From Oscillospiraceae bacterium (GTDB lineage Bacteria > Bacillota > Clostridia > Oscillospirales > Ruminococcaceae), in contig JAIRWE010000021.1 in assembly GCA_031253365.1 (NCBI GenBank), positions 1 to 7,251 on the forward strand: a stretch of DNA of 7,251 bases. The letters run 5' to 3'. The notes under the pieces are model-generated. The model did not search any database. It was not told where the DNA came from and saw only the letters and a program-made list of their open reading frames with translations. This document shows, one piece after another, positions 1 through 4,906 of the stretch. The position numbers and the translations under genes were made by a program. The first letter of the stretch is position 1, and the number at the start of each line of letters is the position of its first letter.

Positions 1-318
1 GTCGTCGTAATAACCGTACAAGCCGAAATCGCGTTTGAAATAATATTCGTTATCTATGAAATAAAACCTTACGCCGTCCAGCACCGCGGAATGTACCCCG
101 CAAAACTGCGAACGCCACCCGACCGGGATGTTGAATTCCGTCACGCTTTTTATTTTTTTCAGGTATTCGGGTTTTATCGCGTTTTTGTAGAAGGGCATTA
201 TTACGGAACACTCGCACCCCTCCTTCGCCAACGCCTTCGGAAGGGAACCCGCCACGTCCGCCAACCCGCCCGATGCCGCGAAAGGATGCGCTTCGCTCGC
301 CGCGTACAGAATTTTCAT
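1..318 (-). CDS. glgA: Glycogen synthase (ADP-glucose type), N-terminal part, cut by the window edge
   Basis: GlgA transfers glucose from ADP-glucose to the growing alpha-1,4-glucan chain in the cytoplasm (glycosyltransferase family GT5). The 106 visible residues start MKILYAASEAHPF and continue with SGGLADVAGSLPKAL, the typical GT5 N-terminal pattern of a first beta strand followed by the glycine-rich nucleotide-sugar loop. The family is normally about 470-490 residues, so roughly the first fifth is present and the rest lies beyond position 1. The ATG at 318 is preceded by a GGGGGGAAAG ribosome binding site (324-333). In E. coli the loop reads KTGGL with Lys15 contacting ADP-glucose; here the same position is Ala15 (ASGGL). 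The gene is transcribed divergently from the cyclophilin pair. Identification is firm from the N-terminus alone; whether the gene is intact further on cannot be seen. Confidence 0.93.
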   Translation of the reverse strand, partial: MKILYAASEAHPFAASGGLADVAGSLPKALAKEGCECSVIMPFYKNAIKPEYLKKIKSVTEFNIPVGWRSQFCGVHSAVLDGVRFYFIDNEYYFKRDFGLYGYYDD

Positions 319-371
319 AGATTCTTTCCCCCCGTACAGATTAGGACTTCCCCGAGAACCCCATGACATAT

Positions 372-399
372 ATTCTACCACATATTTTTAAAATTGCAA
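372..399 (-). promoter_or_regulatory. Predicted sigma-A-type promoter for glgA
   Basis: Read on the minus strand, TTGCAA (394-399) and TAGAAT (372-377) are separated by 16 bp, close to the housekeeping consensus. Transcription would begin near 365 and give a leader of about 47 nt before the glgA ATG at 318. The -35 box lies only 9 bp from the -35 box of the divergent promoter at 409-437. This is predicted from sequence only. Confidence 0.6.
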
Positions 400-408
400 C
401 ATAAAATC

Positions 409-437
409 TTGACTTTACGTAAATTTTTGTATATAAT
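409..437 (+). promoter_or_regulatory. Strong predicted sigma-A-type promoter for the cyclophilin lipoprotein pair
   Basis: TTGACT (409-414) and a perfect TATAAT (432-437) are separated by exactly 17 bp, so this is nearly a consensus housekeeping promoter. Transcription would start near 444, leaving a leader of about 78 nt before the TTG at 522. A perfect 10-bp palindrome, TTTACGTAAA (414-423), occupies the spacer and overlaps the last base of the -35 box, so it is a candidate operator. Confidence 0.75.
414..423. promoter_or_regulatory. Palindrome TTTACGTAAA inside the promoter spacer, possible operator
   Basis: This is a perfect 10-bp inverted repeat lying between the -35 and -10 boxes of the 409-437 promoter. 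A protein bound here would block RNA polymerase. It could also be chance in an AT-rich stretch, since no second copy is seen in the window and no regulator is encoded nearby. Confidence 0.35.
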
Positions 438-476
438 TATTACCGGAACGCTTGGGAGCGCTTAAAGGCGGTTTTG

Positions 477-503
477 CGGCGCGCGCGGTTGCAGGGCGCG
501 CCG
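477..503 (+). other. GC-only hairpin in the leader of the first cyclophilin gene
   Basis: CGGCGCGC (477-484) can pair with GCGCGCCG (496-503), giving 8 GC pairs around an 11-nt loop. It overlaps a second perfect palindrome, CCGGCGCCGG (501-510), so the two folds exclude each other. The second ends at the edge of the AAAGGA ribosome binding site (511-516). There is no T-run after it, so it does not look like a terminator. It may shape translation initiation or mRNA stability. Confidence 0.45.
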
Positions 504-510
504 GCGCCGG

Positions 511-524
511 AAAGGATTTTTTTG
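511..524 (+). promoter_or_regulatory. Ribosome binding site AAAGGA and TTG start that fix the first lipoprotein's N-terminus
   Basis: AAAGGA (511-516) lies 5 nt before TTG (522-524). Starting here gives MRNKITAAAL, a compact positively charged end running straight into the signal-peptide core. An in-frame TTG at 474 would add 16 residues rich in Arg, Pro and Ala ahead of the signal peptide, and its nearest purine-rich motif is only 2 nt away. The 522 start is therefore preferred. Confidence 0.7.
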
Positions 525-1253
525 AGAAACAAAATTACCGCCGCGGCGCTTTCGCTCGCGTTGTTCGCTCTTTTATCGGCGGGGTGCGGTTCCGTAAGCA
601 TCGCGATAAAGGATTATGATTACGGCGAAATGCGGCTGGTTCAGCTTGAAGAGCTTTACGAGGGTCAGCCGGTCGCCGTTATAACGACGACGCTCGGCGT
701 CGTCAAGGTCGCGCTGTATCCGCAATACGCGCCCAACACGGTCGGGAATTTCATCGAACGCGCCGAAGAGGGGTATTACGACGGCAAAAAGGTTTTGGTG
801 ATATTCAATCAGCTTTATTTCCTGTCGGGCGTGGATAACGAAGAAGCCGGGGAAGGCGGGAAAACAACGGACGGCAAACCCATTGTGAACGAGTATTCCG
901 TCAATCTGTGGCCCTTCAAGGGCGCGCTGTTGTCCTGCGGCGACAGGCAGGGCGAAGGCGACAGCAGGTTCTTCATAGTGAACAGCGACGAATTCGGCGA
1001 GGCGGAGGTCGAGGCGTTGAGGGAAGTCAAGAAAGACGGGAAGCAGATGTTCCCGGACGAGTTTTTGTACGCTTTCGCCGAAAAGGGGGGCGTGTTTGAG
1101 TTTTCGGGGCGATACACCGTTTACGGGCAGACCGTCGAGGGCATCGACGTCGTGGAGGCGATTTGCGCCGCCGAAGTCGATGAAACCACCCGCAAACCCG
1201 TAACCGACATTGTTATAGAAAAAATAGAGCTTGAGTATTATACTGAGGAATAA
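522..1253 (+). CDS. Cyclophilin-like lipoprotein with a degenerate active site (likely pseudo-isomerase)
   Basis: This is a 243-residue protein. A lipoprotein signal peptide covers residues 1-21, with lipobox SAGC and lipidated Cys22, so it should sit on the outer face of the membrane. From about residue 50 a cyclophilin-type prolyl isomerase fold is readable: VAVITTTLGVVKVALYP, APNTVGNFI, YYDGK, the FFIV strand (150-153) and TVYGQTVEGIDVVEAI near 199-214. The signature that follows YYDGK in active cyclophilins (FHR...QGG) reads VLVIFNQLYFLSG here (91-103). The positions of catalytic Arg and Gln (Arg55 and Gln63 of human CypA) are Val93 and Leu101. Isomerase activity is therefore doubtful, and a binding or chaperone role is more likely. 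The gene lies 5 bp before a paralogue that keeps those residues. The fold assignment is secure; the function is inferred. Confidence 0.88.
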   Translation: MRNKITAAALSLALFALLSAGCGSVSIAIKDYDYGEMRLVQLEELYEGQPVAVITTTLGVVKVALYPQYAPNTVGNFIERAEEGYYDGKKVLVIFNQLYFLSGVDNEEAGEGGKTTDGKPIVNEYSVNLWPFKGALLSCGDRQGEGDSRFFIVNSDEFGEAEVEALREVKKDGKQMFPDEFLYAFAEKGGVFEFSGRYTVYGQTVEGIDVVEAICAAEVDETTRKPVTDIVIEKIELEYYTEE

Positions 1254-1258
1254 TTGCC

Positions 1259-2101
1259 ATGACAGTGAGAAATCTTATTCGCGCCGCGACGGCGTGCGCG
1301 CTGATGACGGGACTTTTTTCCGGCTGCGGCGGCAACTCCGCCTTTAACGGGAACATGAGCGACATTACTTTGGAGCCCGGCGACACCTACGCGGTCATCA
1401 AGGTCAAGGATTACGAGGGGGAAATAACGGCGAAGCTGTTTCCGCAAGCCGCTCCCCGTGGCGTGGCGAAATTTATCGAAGCGGCGAACATGGGCTATTA
1501 CGACGGAAAAACATTCCACCGCGTATTGGAGGGGATGTTGATTCAAGGCGGCGCCCTTAACATGGACGGGAGCGACGCGAATATCCCGCTGAGCGAATAT
1601 TTTGTCGTGGAAACCTCCGATAAGGCGAGGAATTTTCACGGGGCGCTGTGTTTCGCGAAGGACGACAAGGGGAACTATCGTCAGTTTTATATAGTGACGG
1701 CGGGCGACCCCGTCGATATAGACGAAAACGCGGCGGCGCTGAAAGCGCAAATAGACAAATACAGCGACCAGCTTTTGAAGGACAAGAAAAAGGAGTTGGA
1801 CGGTCAGTATAAGGCGATGACGAAGATTCCCGCCTCCGTCAAGGAACGGTATAAGGAAGTCGGCGGCTTGTTCCGCCTTGACGGTACGGTTACGGTATTC
1901 GGGCAGGTGGTCGACGGATTTGATATTTTGGACGCCATTCAAAGCGTCGAAGTCGTCGCGGGGAATAAAATCGACGACGACAACGAAAGTCTCGGCAAGT
2001 TTTCGCGACCCTTGGACGACATCTTCATCGACAGCGTTACAATCGTGGAAATACCCAAAGAAGAAACAGAATCGACAGACAAGGGGAGAGGCAAGAAATA
2101 A
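1259..2101 (+). CDS. Cyclophilin-type peptidyl-prolyl isomerase lipoprotein
   Basis: This 280-residue protein is predicted to catalyse cis-trans isomerisation of Xaa-Pro bonds in exported proteins at the outer face of the membrane. The signal peptide ends at lipobox LFSGC (Cys23). The cyclophilin domain spans about residues 44-265. FHRVLEGMLIQGG (86-98) carries catalytic Arg88 and Gln96; Met91... the CypA Phe60 position is Met93. QFYIV lies at 142-146 and TVFGQVVDGFDILDAI near 212-227. Between QFYIV and the C-terminal strands lies a highly charged, Lys/Asp-rich helical insertion (about 150-200), as in other clostridial extracellular isomerases. The tail (266-280) is polar and probably disordered. 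The ATG at 1259 follows a TGAGGA motif ending 9 nt upstream, and only 5 bp separate it from the preceding stop, so the two genes are probably translated together. The pair shares residue spacing around YYDGK, indicating tandem duplication. Confidence 0.92.
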   Translation: MTVRNLIRAATACALMTGLFSGCGGNSAFNGNMSDITLEPGDTYAVIKVKDYEGEITAKLFPQAAPRGVAKFIEAANMGYYDGKTFHRVLEGMLIQGGALNMDGSDANIPLSEYFVVETSDKARNFHGALCFAKDDKGNYRQFYIVTAGDPVDIDENAAALKAQIDKYSDQLLKDKKKELDGQYKAMTKIPASVKERYKEVGGLFRLDGTVTVFGQVVDGFDILDAIQSVEVVAGNKIDDDNESLGKFSRPLDDIFIDSVTIVEIPKEETESTDKGRGKK

Positions 2102-2151
2102 AATTTATGCGTTACGCTGAAAAGCATCGGTATTTCTATTGATGTTATGTT

Positions 2152-2188
2152 AAAAATGACAGTTTTTGCGAAAAACACTTTCATTTTT
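2152..2188. repeat. AT-rich two-tier inverted repeat overlapping the murA promoter
   Basis: The outer arms AAAAATGA (2152-2159) and TCATTTTT (2181-2188) are perfectly complementary. Inside them GTTTTT (2162-2167) pairs with AAAAAC (2171-2176) around a GCG loop, for 14 pairs in all, with a 2/4-nt internal loop. The right arm runs into a T-stretch, so it might end transcription from the cyclophilin genes weakly. However, it is AT-rich and overlaps the -35 region of the murA promoter, so an operator role is equally possible. Confidence 0.55.
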
Positions 2189-2207
2189 TGCGAAGTTGTG
2201 ATATAAT
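2179..2207 (+). promoter_or_regulatory. Predicted promoter for murA with extended -10
   Basis: A perfect TATAAT (2202-2207) is preceded by TGA (2199-2201), making an extended -10 element (TGNTATAAT). The -35 box at the 17-bp position is weak, TTTCAT (2179-2184), as is common with extended -10 promoters. The predicted start near 2214 gives a leader of about 71 nt. The -35 lies in the right arm of the 2152-2188 dyad. Confidence 0.7.
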
Positions 2208-2214
2208 TCCTCAC

Positions 2215-2260
2215 GGTGTTGCCCGGACTTCTCTCGAACGAGGTTGCCCCGGTGGTCGCC
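2215..2260 (+). other. Potentially structured murA mRNA leader
   Basis: GGTG (2215-2218) can pair with CGCC (2257-2260) and CCGG (2223-2226) with CCGG (2249-2252), enclosing a small CTC/GAG hairpin with loop GAAC (2233-2242). GTTGCCCGG (2218-2226) is nearly repeated as GTTGCCCCGG (2243-2252). I do not match this to any riboswitch or ribosomal-protein leader I know, and the stems are short, so it may have no regulatory role. Confidence 0.3.
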
Positions 2261-2270
2261 ATTACACGTT

Positions 2271-2287
2271 AAGGGGTATTTTGTTTG
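2271..2287 (+). promoter_or_regulatory. Ribosome binding site AAGGGG and TTG start of murA
   Basis: AAGGGG (2271-2276) lies 8 nt before TTG (2285-2287). Starting there gives MDKLIINGGKKL, the usual beginning of MurA, which supports this non-ATG start. No in-frame ATG occurs until well into the conserved N-terminal domain. Confidence 0.8.
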
Positions 2288-3565
2288 GATAAGTTAATTA
2301 TAAACGGCGGGAAAAAATTACAGGGGAGCGTGCAAATCAGCGGGGCGAAAAACGCCGCCGTCGCCGTTATACCGGCTGTGATTTTAGCGGAAGCTCCCTG
2401 CGTTCTGGAAAATGTTCCGAGTATCAGCGACGTCACCATTGATTTGCAGATTCTGCGGGAAATGGGCGCGGACGTAAGGGTTTTGGATAAATCGACAATC
2501 AGAATAGACGCGACGCACATAAGGGACGCCGTCGTGCCTTACGAAATGGCGCGGTGTATGCGTGCCTCGTATTATTTTTTAGGGACGCTTCTCACAAAAT
2601 TCAACCACGCCAAGGTTTATATGCCCGGCGGGTGCGATTTGGGCGACCGTCCGATTGACCAGCATTTAAAGTGCTTCAAGGCTTTGGGCGCCGACCATTC
2701 AATCGGGCGCGGCATCGTGGAGATTTCCGCCGGAAAGCTAATCGGGACGCAGATTTATTTTGACAAAGTAACCGTCGGGGCGACTATCAACGCCATGTTG
2801 GCGTCGGTGAAGGCGGACGGGCTTACAATCCTTGAAAACGCCGCGAAAGAGCCGCATATAGTCGATTTGGCGAACTTCCTGAACTCCATCGGCGCGGATA
2901 TTATGGGCGCGGGAACCGACGTGATTAAAATTCGCGGCGTGAAGCGGTTCACGGGGGCGAATTACGCGATTATCCCCGACCAGATAGAAGCGGGGACGTA
3001 TATGGTCGCGGCGGCGGCGACGAAGGGGGATGTCACCGTCAACGGGATTATTCCGAAGCACTTGGAACCGATAACGGCGAAGCTCCGCAAAATCGGCGCG
3101 AAACTGGAAGAGCGCGACGAGAGTATTCGCGTCATGGGCGCGGATACATACGAGCGCACCAATCTTAAAACCATGCCGCACCCCGGGTTCCCCACCGATA
3201 TGCAGCCGCAGTTCGCCGCCCTGCTGACCTTGGCGAAAGGCACTAGCATACTCACCGAGGGGATTTTTGACAACCGCTTCAGATACGTGGACGAGCTCAG
3301 AAGAATGGGCGCGGATATTTCCGTGGACGGGAAGGTCGCCGTCATCGAGGGTGTGGAAAGGCTTACGGGCGCCCCCGTAAAAGTCGCCGACTTGCGCGCC
3401 GGCGCGGCTTTAATCATCGCGGGGCTGAGCGCGGACGGCGTTACCGAAATCGAGGATATTCAGCACATCGAGCGCGGTTACGAGGGAATGGACGTTAAGT
3501 TGCGTTCGTTGGGCGCGGACATAGTCAAACGCAGATTTACCGACGGCGTAAGGACGGCGATGTAA
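2285..3565 (+). CDS. murA: UDP-N-acetylglucosamine 1-carboxyvinyltransferase
   Basis: MurA transfers the enolpyruvyl group of phosphoenolpyruvate to UDP-N-acetylglucosamine, the first committed step of peptidoglycan synthesis, in the cytoplasm. The 426-residue length matches the family (E. coli 419). The two-domain EPSP-synthase-like fold is readable throughout. SGAKNA carries Lys22 and Asn23. The mobile loop PGGCDLGDRP contains the catalytic Cys117 (Cys115 in E. coli), which is the residue attacked by fosfomycin, so the enzyme should be fosfomycin-sensitive at the target level. FPTDMQ has Asp305, DLRAGAAL has Arg371 and HIERGYEGMD has Arg397; these align with the E. coli active-site residues. 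Many Bacillota carry two murA copies, and this window cannot tell which one this is. It has its own promoter and is followed after 48 bp by the YycJ-like gene, probably in one transcript. Confidence 0.97.
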   Translation: MDKLIINGGKKLQGSVQISGAKNAAVAVIPAVILAEAPCVLENVPSISDVTIDLQILREMGADVRVLDKSTIRIDATHIRDAVVPYEMARCMRASYYFLGTLLTKFNHAKVYMPGGCDLGDRPIDQHLKCFKALGADHSIGRGIVEISAGKLIGTQIYFDKVTVGATINAMLASVKADGLTILENAAKEPHIVDLANFLNSIGADIMGAGTDVIKIRGVKRFTGANYAIIPDQIEAGTYMVAAAATKGDVTVNGIIPKHLEPITAKLRKIGAKLEERDESIRVMGADTYERTNLKTMPHPGFPTDMQPQFAALLTLAKGTSILTEGIFDNRFRYVDELRRMGADISVDGKVAVIEGVERLTGAPVKVADLRAGAALIIAGLSADGVTEIEDIQHIERGYEGMDVKLRSLGADIVKRRFTDGVRTAM

Positions 3566-3613
3566 GAACCTGTATTCAGCAGTCAAAACGCCCATATTTT
3601 CGGAGGTTGTCGT

Positions 3614-4408
3614 ATGCGTATCGCGTCGCTTTGCAGTTCGAGCGCGGCTAATTCTTCATACATAGGCTCCGCCGACAGCGGGGTGCTGGTTGACGTCGGT
3701 TGCAGCTACAAATCGTTGCTGAACCGCCTTTCTCTTTGCCGAACGGATATTTCCGCGGTGAAGGTCGTTCTTATAACGCACGAGCATACCGACCACATAA
3801 AAGGGCTGAAACAGTTCACCAAACACAGCGACGTTCCCGTCTACGCCTCGCGGAAAACGGGGGAATTCCTTTTGGCGGGCGGGCATATTTCCAAAAGGGA
3901 GAATCTGTTTGAATTAAGCGAGCTGGGTCGAATTCCCGCGGATTTTGAGATAAAAGCGTTCCGAACGCCCCACGACAGCGTTGAAAGCGTGGGCTTTTCC
4001 TTTGTCGCCCCGAGCGGCTACAAAATCGCCTATTTCACCGACTTGGGCGAGATAACGGATTCGGTTCGCGAAGGCGCGAAGGGTGCGGACTTTGTTTTTA
4101 TCGAAGCCAATTACGCCCCCGACGTATTGGCGGGGAACGCTTTGTATCCCGCTTACGTCAAAGAAAGGATTGCCTCGCCGGTCGGGCATCTTTCTAACGA
4201 CGACAGCGCGCTTTATATTTCCCACCTCGTAAGCAACGGAACGACGAGGGTTATGCTCGCGCATTTATCGAGGGAGAACAATTCGCCGAAACGCGCTTTC
4301 GTCGCCGTGGCGGGGAAATTGTCCGAGCGCGGTATGCGGCTCAACCGCGATTACACGCTTGACGTGGCGGGCGTCGATAACACCGCCGGCGAATACATAG
4401 CCGTCTGA
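3614..4408 (+). CDS. yycJ: YycJ/WalJ-like metallo-beta-lactamase-fold hydrolase
   Basis: This 264-residue cytoplasmic protein has a metallo-beta-lactamase fold. It opens with MRIASLCSSSAANSSYI, the characteristic YycJ start with a Ser/Asn-rich turn. The metal-binding motif HEHTDH (56-61) is intact. The further ligands His120 (TPHDS), Asp143 (FTDLG), His192 (GHLS) and His217 (LAHLS) are all visible, so a two-metal hydrolase site is expected. In low-GC Gram-positives YycJ (WalJ) is encoded with the WalKR cell-wall two-component system and has been linked to coordination of cell division and DNA replication; related proteins show nuclease activity. Here walKR is not adjacent and murA is the neighbour, which still fits a cell-envelope context. 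GGAGG (3602-3606) lies 7 nt before the ATG. The family call is secure; the true substrate is unknown. Confidence 0.9.
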   Translation: MRIASLCSSSAANSSYIGSADSGVLVDVGCSYKSLLNRLSLCRTDISAVKVVLITHEHTDHIKGLKQFTKHSDVPVYASRKTGEFLLAGGHISKRENLFELSELGRIPADFEIKAFRTPHDSVESVGFSFVAPSGYKIAYFTDLGEITDSVREGAKGADFVFIEANYAPDVLAGNALYPAYVKERIASPVGHLSNDDSALYISHLVSNGTTRVMLAHLSRENNSPKRAFVAVAGKLSERGMRLNRDYTLDVAGVDNTAGEYIAV

Positions 4409-4430
4409 CCGACGGCGGGAGTTCCGGAAC
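4401..4430 (+). other. Short palindromes at the end of the YycJ-like gene
   Basis: CCGTC/GACGG (4401-4405 with 4411-4415) form a 5-bp hairpin around the TGA stop codon, followed by the perfect palindrome GTTCCGGAAC (4421-4430). Neither has a T-run, so this is not a standard terminator. Read-through into the next gene, 35 bp downstream, is expected. Confidence 0.35.
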
Positions 4431-4443
4431 GGGGGTTATCTGA

Positions 4444-4869
4444 ATGAAGAAAAAACTCTTAAAAATTTTTTTCCTTTGCTGCTGCGGCTTAACGCTTACG
4501 GGTTGCGAGTTTAACCAAGAAACGTTCAACAAGGCGCTTAACTACGTCGTATACGCCATAGGGATAGTCGCCGCCGGAACGTTGCTGTTCTTCCTCGCTC
4601 TCGCGCTCGTCGGGGTATTTTATAAAGGGAAGAAATACTCCGTCAAGGTTTTGAAAAAGCACGAGTTTAAGTTCAAGCGCAGGAAGGGCTTTTCGCTGAG
4701 GGGTTCCCAAACGAACGCGAGGTACGCCCGCAGTAAAATCGACGTGGAAATAAACGGCAAGAAGAAGACGGTCAAATGCGAGGACAACGTAATCCTCGAT
4801 AAGCTGTCCGTCGGAAAAACCCACAACCTGCGGATAAGGTTCAACACGATTAACAAGATATTGAAGTAA
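4444..4869 (+). CDS. Small membrane lipoprotein of unknown function
   Basis: I do not recognise a family for this 141-residue protein. It begins MKKKLLKIFF, has a Cys-rich hydrophobic core (Cys12-14) and a good lipobox, LTGC with Cys21, so it should be cleaved and lipidated. Only about 12 residues later comes a second hydrophobic stretch (about 34-59, YVVYAIG to VGVFY), long enough to cross the membrane. It is followed by a very basic region (KGKKYSVKVLKKHEFKFKRRK, 61-81, read in part). The last about 60 residues look beta-rich (IDVEING, VKCEDNVILDKL, HNLRIRF). The positive-inside rule would put this domain in the cytoplasm, giving a protein with a lipid anchor outside and a folded tail inside. 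GGGGG (4431-4435) lies 8 nt before the ATG. It is probably co-transcribed with the YycJ-like gene and murA. Confidence 0.8.
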   Translation: MKKKLLKIFFLCCCGLTLTGCEFNQETFNKALNYVVYAIGIVAAGTLLFFLALALVGVFYKGKKYSVKVLKKHEFKFKRRKGFSLRGSQTNARYARSKIDVEINGKKKTVKCEDNVILDKLSVGKTHNLRIRFNTINKILK

Positions 4870-4906
4870 GGGTGTTTTCGGAATGTCCCGCGCCGCCCGC
4901 CGCCCG
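4870..4906. other. Convergent junction without a visible terminator
   Basis: Only 37 bp separate the stop of the membrane lipoprotein gene from the stop of tyrA on the opposite strand. The stretch is rich in C and G (CGCCGCCCGCCGCC region), and neither strand shows a stable stem followed by a T-run. Transcripts from the two sides may overlap or end by another mechanism. Confidence 0.5.

Larger units (their letters stand above)
2102..2284. other. AT-rich intergenic region before murA
   Basis: These 183 bp contain no convincing coding sequence. The first about 50 bp show nothing recognisable. They are followed by an AT-rich dyad (2152-2188), a promoter (2179-2207) and a GC-richer leader with pairing potential (2215-2260) before the murA ribosome binding site. 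Each is entered separately. Confidence 0.8.

Noticed and set aside
91..366. Plus-strand open frame opposite glgA
   Set aside because: The minus strand reads as a textbook GT5 N-terminus with its own promoter and ribosome binding site. The plus-strand product has no recognisable features.
474..521. Upstream TTG start extending the first lipoprotein by 16 residues
   Set aside because: The added residues are Arg/Pro/Ala-rich and would precede the signal peptide. The nearest Shine-Dalgarno-like motif is only 2 nt away, and the stretch lies in GC palindromes. The 522 start has a proper ribosome binding site.
1238..1942. Minus-strand open frame (234 codons) antisense to the second cyclophilin gene
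   Set aside because: It is rich in Arg, Val and His with no domain and no ribosome binding site that I can see, and it opposes a well-supported lipoprotein gene. It is a compositional shadow.
2211..2284. T-box or known riboswitch before murA
   Set aside because: A GGTGG sequence loosely recalls the T-box bulge, but the conserved T-box core and a terminator/antiterminator pair are missing, and no other riboswitch core was recognised.
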